In this document: positions 26,166 through 33,252 of the stretch, piece by piece
How positions within the stretch are numbered: the first letter of the stretch is position 1
Layout of the letters: each line of letters opens with the position of its first letter
Source of the DNA: Nitrincola iocasae
GTDB lineage: Bacteria; Pseudomonadota; Gammaproteobacteria; Pseudomonadales; Balneatricaceae
Direction of reading: 5' to 3'
DNA: 64,000 nucleotides
NCBI RefSeq assembly: GCF_008727795.1
Contig: NZ_CP044222.1
Coordinates: 2,790,001-2,854,000 of the forward strand
The notes under the pieces: generated by a model
What the model saw: only the letters and a program-made list of their open reading frames with translations
Database searches by the model: none
What the model was told of the DNA's origin: nothing
Made by a program: the position numbers and the translations under genes

Positions 26166-26192
26166 GTAAAAGAAAGAATTGTATACTTTTAC
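26166..26192. promoter_or_regulatory. Dyad in divergent promoter region
   Basis: GTAAAAG (26166-26172) and CTTTTAC (26186-26192) form a perfect 7-bp inverted repeat with a 13-bp spacer, between the divergent AI-2E and ABC genes. It is a candidate operator only. Confidence 0.35.
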
Positions 26193-26249
26193 CACAGCTT
26201 TCCCAATCAAAACCCCGTAGCATCGGGAAATAATTAAGCGGACGACGCT

Positions 26250-26903
26250 ATGCTGACAGCTACCGGATTATGTAAAACCTATAACACTCCCCAGGGACCC
26301 CTGCAGGTGTTTTCTAACCTGAATCTGACCTTGCTTCAGGGTGAAAGTTTAGCACTAATGGGAGAATCCGGCTGTGGCAAGTCTACCCTACTGCAATTAC
26401 TGGCTGGGCTGGAGCAGGCTGATGCCGGGAGCATACAGCTTGCCGGGCAGCAGTTGCTGCAGCTGAACGACCACCAAAGAGCGCTGTTCCGGCGCCAGCA
26501 TCTGGGCATAGTGTTTCAACAACTCAACCTGATACCCAGTCTTAACGTAAAGGATAACCTGGCTTTTCAGGCGCGTATCGCTGGAAACCATGACCTGACC
26601 TGGCAACAGACACTGATTCAGCGTCTGGAACTCGGCAGGCTGACAGACCGCTACCCTCATCAGCTTTCCGGCGGACAGCAGCAACGTGTGGCTATTGGTC
26701 GTGCACTGGCGGTGAAGCCTGCCGTTATTCTGGCCGATGAGCCCACCGGCAGTCTGGATGAGCGCACTGGTGATGTGGTGATGACGCTCTTTCTGGAACT
26801 GGTCAGAGATAGCGGCGCCAGTCTATTGATGGTGACCCACAGCAATCGACTGGCAGGCCTCCTTGATCGACGCCTGACCCTGCATAACGGTCAACTGCAA
26901 TGA
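26250..26903 (+). CDS. ABC transporter ATP-binding protein (LolD/MacB-like)
   Basis: A 217-aa nucleotide-binding subunit with Walker A GESGCGKST (about 36-44), a Q-loop at VFQQLNL, signature LSGGQQQRVAIGRAL, Walker B VILADEPTGSLD and H-loop VTHS. It belongs to the LolD/MacB/FtsE branch that works with FtsX-domain permeases. Its stop overlaps the start of the permease gene by 4 bp (ATGA), so translation is coupled. The system probably handles an envelope substrate rather than nutrient import. Confidence 0.93.
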   Translation: MLTATGLCKTYNTPQGPLQVFSNLNLTLLQGESLALMGESGCGKSTLLQLLAGLEQADAGSIQLAGQQLLQLNDHQRALFRRQHLGIVFQQLNLIPSLNVKDNLAFQARIAGNHDLTWQQTLIQRLELGRLTDRYPHQLSGGQQQRVAIGRALAVKPAVILADEPTGSLDERTGDVVMTLFLELVRDSGASLLMVTHSNRLAGLLDRRLTLHNGQLQ

Positions 26904-29383
26904 CGACTTCACGCTTCACAAACGTCTGGGTGCTTCACGCGCTGCTCAGTCATTGGCGCCGACATCCTTTGCAGCTATTAATGCTGGCTTGCGGGCTGAT
27001 TGCCGCCACGGCTCTGTGGAGTGGAGTACAGGCACTAAACGCGCAAGCACGCAGTAGTTATGACCAGGCAGCCGGTCGTTTTAACAGTCTGTCGCAGACG
27101 CAACTGATTAGCCGTGACGCCACCGATTTTTCCGAAGCCTATTACATCAGCCTGCGCCGCGCTGGCTGGAAAGTGACTCCACTGCTGGAAGGCTCACTTC
27201 AACTTCCCGATGGCCCAGCCCTGCGCATCATCGGATTAGAACCCTTGACACTGACATTCACCACCACTCAATCGCCGCGTGGCTTACCCGGCAATTTTGA
27301 TCTAAAGCGTTTTTTAACACCGCCGGGACAACTTTTAGTGTCCCAGGCAACCGCCGACCAGTTGAAACAGCTGTGGCAAAACCCTGACATTGCTGAGTTA
27401 TTCAAATCGGCTGAGTCATCTGAATTACCCCATCTACACGTCACTAGCGCACTCAACGACAAGGAACTGATCGCCGATATTCATCTGGCACAGCAGCTAC
27501 TGGCGCTGCCCGGGAAGGTCTCCCGACTGTTACTGACAGCCAATCCCCCTGGCCCACTGCCCGATACCCTTGCACCCCACCTAAAGCTAATAACAGCGAA
27601 AGATGAAGCCGATCTGGCCCGGCTGACAGACAGCTTTCACCTTAACCTGACCGCACTGAGTCTGCTGGCGTTTGTGGTGGGCTTGTTAATTGTCTACTCA
27701 AGCATCAATCTGGCGTTTGCACAACGCCGCCCCTTGCGACAGATTCTGCACAGCTGTGGTGTCAGTCAACGCCAGCTTCTCGGTTGGCTACTGGCCGAAC
27801 TGCTGCTACTGGGCTTACTGGCGGCGCTTCCAGGTTTAATCAGTGGCTATCTGATTGCCAGCCTGTTACTACCCGACCTGGCGGCCAGTTTACGTGGGCT
27901 TTATGGCGCTCAGGTCACTGACAGCCTCACCTTGGAACCCGTCTGGTGGTGGAGCGGTCTGGCAATGACCGTGGGTGGGGTTTTGCTGGCTGCCATTTTG
28001 CCTCTTATAAGACTGATTAAACCCTCCGCAACTCAGGCACAAGATAAGGTGAAGTACTTTCCTTACATATGCTCCTGGCTGAGCCTAACAGGTGCCCTGC
28101 TGTGGCTTATCGCGCTGCTGTTGATGCTCTGGGGGGAGAGTCTGATGAGTGGCTTTATGCTACTGACGTGTCTGTTGTTTGGATCAGCGCTGTTAATGCC
28201 CGCCTGCCTGAAGCGGCTGTTGACTCTGGCCGAATCCAGGAGTCAGGGACCGGTCTCGCAATGGCTATGGGCCGATGCACGGCTACAACTACCTGGGCTG
28301 TCACTGGCACTCATGGCGCTGCTATTGGCACTATCAACCAGCATTGGGGTCGGCGGGATGGTGGAAGGGTTTCGTAAAACCTTCAGCGGCTGGCTGGATC
28401 AACGGCTGGCGGCGGAAATTTATCTCCGCGCTGACAATCCACAACAGGCTCAGGCTATGGAAGGCTGGTTAAGCGAGCGCGACGATGTTGAGGCCCTGCT
28501 GCCTTCACGCCGCACGGAGATTAGCCTGCAGGGCTGGCCTGTCGAGCTCCGGGGGTTCAAACCCCACGCTACCTATGCTGATCACTGGCCACTGCTGAGT
28601 AGCCTGCCCTCCCCCTGGCAACAGGTCGCCACACAACCGGCAGTGCTGATCAACGAACAACTGGCACGGAATCTGAATTTATCCCCCGGTGATTCGATAC
28701 AGCTACCCGCCACTGAAGGCGATCAGATCTTTATCATCGCCGCCATCTACAGCGACTATGGTAACCCCAAGGGACAGTTGATGCTGTCGATCGAGCGAAT
28801 GCTGCAACACTGGCCGGATGCAGTGGCTGGCAGTTATGCCTTGCGAGCCCATCCCCAAAATGTAGAGGTCCTAATGCAAGCGCTCACAGAGCAGTTCAAC
28901 CTGGATGCCAGCAACTTGTTCGATCAGCAGGCAGTAAAAGGCTTCTCAACCCAACTGTTTGAACGGACCTTTGCCGCCACTCAGGCGCTGAACCTGTTTA
29001 TTCTGGGTGTCGCTGCAATCGCACTGTTCAGTAGCTTGCTGACGCTATCATCAATGCGCCTGAGCCAACTTGCTCCCGTTTGGGCCTGTGGTATTAGCCG
29101 GCGCCACTTGATGCTCTATGAGTTGATCAAACTGTTAAGCCTGGCGATGCTTACCGCATTACTGGCGATCCCGCTCGGATTGCTACTGAACCTCTGTCTG
29201 GTCAAAGTGATCAACGTACGCGCCTTTGGCTGGAAACTGCCCTGGCATCTGTTTCCAGCTCAATGGCTGTGGCTGATTGGGGTTACGCTAATCGCCGCTT
29301 TCCTGGCGGCACTGGTACCACTGCTACGCCTGCATTTCAGCTCACCGTCAGACCTGCTCAGGAGCTTCAGCCATGATAACTAA
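26900..29383 (+). CDS. FtsX-type ABC transporter permease, two-domain
   Basis: An 827-aa permease built from two FtsX/MacB repeats: an N-terminal helix and periplasmic domain, then three helices at about 255-370. Two more central helices (about 390-440) follow, then a second periplasmic domain (about 500-690) and a final helix triad at about 700-815. It resembles YbbP/LolCE-like proteins used for lipid or lipoprotein handling or toxin export. Its 3' end overlaps the next lipoprotein gene by 11 bp, forming a three-gene unit. Confidence 0.9.
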   Translation: MTTSRFTNVWVLHALLSHWRRHPLQLLMLACGLIAATALWSGVQALNAQARSSYDQAAGRFNSLSQTQLISRDATDFSEAYYISLRRAGWKVTPLLEGSLQLPDGPALRIIGLEPLTLTFTTTQSPRGLPGNFDLKRFLTPPGQLLVSQATADQLKQLWQNPDIAELFKSAESSELPHLHVTSALNDKELIADIHLAQQLLALPGKVSRLLLTANPPGPLPDTLAPHLKLITAKDEADLARLTDSFHLNLTALSLLAFVVGLLIVYSSINLAFAQRRPLRQILHSCGVSQRQLLGWLLAELLLLGLLAALPGLISGYLIASLLLPDLAASLRGLYGAQVTDSLTLEPVWWWSGLAMTVGGVLLAAILPLIRLIKPSATQAQDKVKYFPYICSWLSLTGALLWLIALLLMLWGESLMSGFMLLTCLLFGSALLMPACLKRLLTLAESRSQGPVSQWLWADARLQLPGLSLALMALLLALSTSIGVGGMVEGFRKTFSGWLDQRLAAEIYLRADNPQQAQAMEGWLSERDDVEALLPSRRTEISLQGWPVELRGFKPHATYADHWPLLSSLPSPWQQVATQPAVLINEQLARNLNLSPGDSIQLPATEGDQIFIIAAIYSDYGNPKGQLMLSIERMLQHWPDAVAGSYALRAHPQNVEVLMQALTEQFNLDASNLFDQQAVKGFSTQLFERTFAATQALNLFILGVAAIALFSSLLTLSSMRLSQLAPVWACGISRRHLMLYELIKLLSLAMLTALLAIPLGLLLNLCLVKVINVRAFGWKLPWHLFPAQWLWLIGVTLIAAFLAALVPLLRLHFSSPSDLLRSFSHDN

Positions 29384-30440
29384 ACACCCGGGTTGGCTGC
29401 TGTTGGGCGGTTTACTCCTGAGTGGATGCAGTCAAGAGGAACCTGCACAAGGCTTTGCCGGACTCGGTAGCCAGGTAGAGGGCTTTTCCCAGGTGCGTGC
29501 GGATACGCGATTGGAACTCCCACAGGATTTTGGCCAGCACCCGGACTACCGCATTGAGTGGTGGTATATCACCGCCAATCTGACCGACTCAGAGGGCGAG
29601 GTACTCGGTTTGCAATGGACGCTGTTTCGCCAGACCATGGCTCCCGGTCCAGAGCGCAGTGGCTGGACCAACCAACACCTCTGGCTGGGACATGCTGGCC
29701 TCACCCGACAACACCAGCACTATTCAGCAGAAACCTATGCTCGCGGCGGCATTGGCCAGGCCGGGGTAGATACCTCAGAACTAAAAGCCTGGATTGATAA
29801 CTGGCAACTGCTCAGCACAACAGGCGACCTCAGCCAATTCACCCTGTCTGCCAAGGGTGATAATTTCAGTTACACACTAGCGCTCAGCACAGAGGCCGAC
29901 CCGGTATTGCAGGGTGACGAGGGTTTCAGCCTCAAATCCGAGGCAGGGCAAGCCTCGCACTATTTCAGCCAGCCCTTCTATCAAGCCGAGGGCCAGGTGC
30001 TGATCGATAACCAGACTTACGCCGTTACCGGCCAGGCCTGGATGGATCGGGAGTGGAGCAGTCAACCGCTGGCCGCGGACCAGCAGGGCTGGGACTGGTT
30101 TTCCATGCACCTGGATAGTGGCGATAAATTAATGTTATTTCGTTTACGCCATGCCGATGGCGCGCATTACTATTCCGGCACCTGGATCAGTGCTACCGGA
30201 GCAACACAACCTCTCAAGCCGGATCAGATCCGGATGACTCCTGGAAAATCACACGCGGTGGCCGGACGTCATTTACCTATTAAGTGGCAACTAGAAATAC
30301 CGCACCTAGGCATTGAGCTTGAAGCCCAGGCCATTAACCCGAATGCCTGGATGGATACCGGCATCCCTTATTGGGAAGGGCCGATACACATCAGTGGCAG
30401 CCATAGCGGCGTCGGCTATCTGGAAATGACCGGCTATTAA
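29373..30440 (+). CDS. CrtC/AttH lipocalin-like lipoprotein
   Basis: A 355-aa lipoprotein with lipobox LLSGC (C19). The body has the CrtC/AttH (hydroxyneurosporene synthase-like) signatures: DYRIEWWYITANLTDSEG, WTLFRQTM, HLWLGHAGLT, and QAWMDREWSSQPL followed by GWDWFSMHL. The fold is a double lipocalin-like barrel. In non-carotenoid bacteria this protein commonly follows an ABC ATPase and FtsX permease, as here. The role is probably transfer of a hydrophobic envelope molecule; enzymatic hydratase activity is doubtful. Confidence 0.9.
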   Translation: MITKHPGWLLLGGLLLSGCSQEEPAQGFAGLGSQVEGFSQVRADTRLELPQDFGQHPDYRIEWWYITANLTDSEGEVLGLQWTLFRQTMAPGPERSGWTNQHLWLGHAGLTRQHQHYSAETYARGGIGQAGVDTSELKAWIDNWQLLSTTGDLSQFTLSAKGDNFSYTLALSTEADPVLQGDEGFSLKSEAGQASHYFSQPFYQAEGQVLIDNQTYAVTGQAWMDREWSSQPLAADQQGWDWFSMHLDSGDKLMLFRLRHADGAHYYSGTWISATGATQPLKPDQIRMTPGKSHAVAGRHLPIKWQLEIPHLGIELEAQAINPNAWMDTGIPYWEGPIHISGSHSGVGYLEMTGY

Positions 30441-30653
30441 TCCTAGTTTCGACATTCATTTAACACCCCAAAAAAGTCATTTTGCCACTGGATTGCAACC
30501 TTTATGTCAGCCACACATGCAGGATGGATTTTGATGAAATTGAACTCCAAACAGCATGTATTGACGCTAATAGATAAACGCAGTAGCCTTTATTTGATAT
30601 AAGGGCATGATAAAAACCCGCAAGGATGATCGACTCACAATAAGGACATTGCC

Positions 30654-31595
30654 ATGCCCACAGTTTATTTTAACTCTCAAGCCTGCCATATTTCTGATCT
30701 GATTGATGCTAATGACGAACTCACTAGTGAGTTTTCTCGCGTTAATGGAATAGGCCCTAGTGGCCGTGTTTATCAAGGCCATGCCTTCACCTTAGATTTA
30801 TCTGAACCCTCTGCCCCATCTATCATCACTATTATTAACCAGCAATCGATTCATGAACGTGGTTGGGTGATGGAAGCGGCAGCTTCCGAAGACGAAGAAT
30901 TACACAGAGAAGCAGAGTTCTGGGAAAAATACCTGTCTGAAGAAGCACTATCTGGCGTATTAAGCTTGGTAGGTGCTTCTAATCTTGTCTCTAATGCGCA
31001 ATACCAAAACCTTTCGAATTTTCATAAAGCCTTAGTGCGCTACGAAAACGCACTCATTGCCATTCAAAAGCCCGTCGCAGCCAATATGCCAGGTGCTGGC
31101 CCTAGACACCAAAGGAAAGCTGTCGCTCGCCGCGATGCCATCCAGGCCTACGATGCATTGATCAGCGAACATAGAATCGCAATAAACCAACTCTCGCCTG
31201 TGATCATGCGTACTCGAAACCGGGGCAATGCTCTCAGTAATGCAAACCGTGGCATCACCCTCGCCCTACGCAGCCGTGGCCGTGGCCGTGGCCGTGGCCG
31301 TGGCCGCCTTAAGCCTGACGCACGAATTTATATTGCTGACATGTTCCAAGCCCAGCGGCTGAAAAAATTCACGCAGTTTATGGCAAGAGCTGCGACCCCC
31401 TTAGCTCTTACAGTCGATGCAACGCTCGATCAAGTGCTTAAAGGCTTAGATGAGAACGATGGCTCTGTCGTTCGCCTATATGCAGGAACTAGCGCTAGCG
31501 GGCAGACAAAGTTTTATGAAATCCACGATAGGCCCGGATCCACATCTAAGGTCACCGTGGATCGTGCAGGTGACGAATACGAGTTCTACCAATAA
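30654..31595 (+). CDS. Candidate polymorphic-toxin / T6SS-type cargo protein, unknown
   Basis: A 313-aa protein without signal peptide or Cys-rich motifs except C12. Residues about 35-60 (GPSGRVYQGHAFTLDL) resemble the short LysM-like start of secreted effectors. Residues 75-160 are a helical, charged region. Residues 200-222 include an Arg-Gly run encoded by a hexamer repeat, then RIYIADMFQAQRLKKF. The end is beta-like (VVRLYAGTSASGQTKFYEIHD). AAGGAC precedes the ATG. The next gene, 10 bp away, is a PoNi-like immunity gene, which is the main reason to suspect a toxin. I do not recognise the catalytic domain, and no T6SS genes are near. Confidence 0.55.
   Translation: MPTVYFNSQACHISDLIDANDELTSEFSRVNGIGPSGRVYQGHAFTLDLSEPSAPSIITIINQQSIHERGWVMEAAASEDEELHREAEFWEKYLSEEALSGVLSLVGASNLVSNAQYQNLSNFHKALVRYENALIAIQKPVAANMPGAGPRHQRKAVARRDAIQAYDALISEHRIAINQLSPVIMRTRNRGNALSNANRGITLALRSRGRGRGRGRGRLKPDARIYIADMFQAQRLKKFTQFMARAATPLALTVDATLDQVLKGLDENDGSVVRLYAGTSASGQTKFYEIHDRPGSTSKVTVDRAGDEYEFYQ
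31275..31304 (+). repeat. Five tandem CGTGGC hexamers (Arg-Gly run)
   Basis: CGTGGC occurs five times in a row, in frame, encoding alternating Arg-Gly in the 313-aa protein. Slippage by one unit would keep the frame and change the length of the basic linker. Confidence 0.9.
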
Positions 31596-31605
31596 GGGTT
31601 AGCCG

Positions 31606-32967
31606 ATGAGACAAAACCGATTTTACTCTGACATCGATCTCTCCAGCAGTATCGACTACGCATTAAAAGCTGCACAGAAGTATTGCAGTGAAGACTATAT
31701 TGCGGGACGAATTAATCGCTCTAATGGCCGTACTGACCTGCGTGTAAAAAGCTATGAAGCATCCTGCTATCGGTCCTTAGGGCTTTTACGATCCCTCTAC
31801 GCACGTGGCGATAGCATTGAATCGCTACGCCAGGCTTATTTGGAAACCCGTGAGCGCTTAAGTATGCTGGAAGACAGCATACAAGCCTGCGGTTTAGAAC
31901 ATCCGAAAATAGACTTAGCGCACCCTCTACAGATAAGTATGCTCCTCGCTCTCGCCCACGCCCTGGGCGAAAAGCCTCAGTTAATCGGTCGTAACACCCG
32001 TGCGATTTCCTCTGGTTGTGATCTATTCGTCGACCGATTACTCAGTGTGTATGACCCCAAGCGCCCCTTGGCCGACGAGATTGCCAACAAATCCGTCTAT
32101 AAAAAGCTCTACGCGGTATTTGATGCCCCTGCGGAAAAACGTCCAGAAATGATTGCCCGCTACCTGGACGAATGGGAAAAGCTACTGCTCAAAAACAAGA
32201 TACCGGGCCTTCATTACCCGCAACCAGATCATCTACTGGAAGAATGGGCAGGCTTCTGGTGTTACCCAGCCGCCGCCGTGGTTGCTGCGCTGAATATCGA
32301 TGACAGCAGCTTTATCGATCATGAGTTTTACCCGACCGATCTGATGAAGGCCTGCGCCCAATACCGGGGGGAGCCTATCATTTTGCCGCCACTGAAAGAG
32401 CCCGCCTTGCCGGAGCCGCCCAAGCGTTCACCCAAGCGCAAGCCCGCGCCCGAGCTGCTTGCCCCCTGGCAGCCGCTGTTTGAGCGGATGGCAGCTTCTT
32501 TGCCCAAAAGCCTGCAGGCCAGTCTGTGGAATGCTCTGGTCGAGTGGCTGAATGAAGAGCGGAAAGAGGAAACCCTTGAGGCCGGCGGCTTTCTCTGCGC
32601 CTTCTCCGCTGCGCAGTGGGAGATGGAACTGCTGACCACCTACCGCCGCCTGGCCCTGCTGCACGTGGACTGGAAGGATGACGAGAGCGCTCTGAGCTTT
32701 TGTGAGGCGATCGCGCGCACCCTCGGCATTGATGATGCCTTTTCACCAGACCCGGTTACGCTGAACCGCCCCGAGCGAGTCTGGGAGGTACTCTATACCT
32801 TCCATCAGTGGCTGGCGCCGCACGGATACCGCCTGATCGCTCCGCTCACCGGCGAGGACGCCTACTATGCACTGGCGGTCAAAATAAAAGACGCCGATAC
32901 GCTTGTTGCAGCGCTGGAACAGGCTGGGCTGAAGGTGAAGACCTTTACCGATGATCAGCCTTTTTAA
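31606..32967 (+). CDS. PoNi-like (DUF1911) immunity protein with C-terminal extension
   Basis: A 453-aa cytoplasmic protein. Residues about 1-250 match what I know of PoNi immunity proteins (DUF1910/DUF1911). They include YEASCYRSLGLLRSLYARGD, a helical middle, and the diagnostic EEWAGFWCYPAAAVV followed by NIDDSSFIDHEFYPTDLM. Known PoNi proteins end about here. This one continues through a Pro/Lys linker (PEPPKRSPKRKPAPE) into a second domain of about 170 aa with LLHVDWKDDESALSF and EDAYYALAVKIKDAD, which resembles DUF6630-type proteins. Base composition turns distinctly more GC-rich from about 32340, matching the domain junction. AAGGG precedes the ATG. Confidence 0.7.
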   Translation: MRQNRFYSDIDLSSSIDYALKAAQKYCSEDYIAGRINRSNGRTDLRVKSYEASCYRSLGLLRSLYARGDSIESLRQAYLETRERLSMLEDSIQACGLEHPKIDLAHPLQISMLLALAHALGEKPQLIGRNTRAISSGCDLFVDRLLSVYDPKRPLADEIANKSVYKKLYAVFDAPAEKRPEMIARYLDEWEKLLLKNKIPGLHYPQPDHLLEEWAGFWCYPAAAVVAALNIDDSSFIDHEFYPTDLMKACAQYRGEPIILPPLKEPALPEPPKRSPKRKPAPELLAPWQPLFERMAASLPKSLQASLWNALVEWLNEERKEETLEAGGFLCAFSAAQWEMELLTTYRRLALLHVDWKDDESALSFCEAIARTLGIDDAFSPDPVTLNRPERVWEVLYTFHQWLAPHGYRLIAPLTGEDAYYALAVKIKDADTLVAALEQAGLKVKTFTDDQPF

Positions 32968-32982
32968 ATCGTGGAGAGCAAA

Positions 32983-33195
32983 ATGAACAGGGCACGGCGC
33001 TACCTGACAGCAATCACAACTTTTCTTCTGAGTATAAGTCTCACGCTAACGGCGCTTGCTGGCGCCGACCCACGCAGTATGGTGATCAACCGCCTGCCGG
33101 AGTTAGGGTTGGAAATCTGGACTGAAGCGGTACCTGCGTGGCACACGAGCACAGAGCAGCATAATGTAAATTATCCCTGTAACTATGCGAGCTAA
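32983..33195 (+). CDS. Short exported ORF, probably a truncated remnant
   Basis: A 70-aa ORF with a clear signal peptide (MNRARRYLTAITTFLLSISL, cleavage near LTALA) and only about 40 mature residues (MVINRLPELGLEIWTEAVPAW). The ATG at 32983 is preceded by GGAGAG; a GTG at 32971 is in frame but less likely. The final 15 residues look like random read-through, and the sequence turns AT-rich near 33165. It is probably the 5' end of a larger periplasmic gene, perhaps a further immunity gene, cut off by rearrangement. Confidence 0.45.
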   Translation: MNRARRYLTAITTFLLSISLTLTALAGADPRSMVINRLPELGLEIWTEAVPAWHTSTEQHNVNYPCNYAS

Positions 33196-33252
33196 AAACC
33201 GAGCTTGTGCAATTAATAATTTATAGCGCGCCCTTACGCTTCGTAGCCGGTT

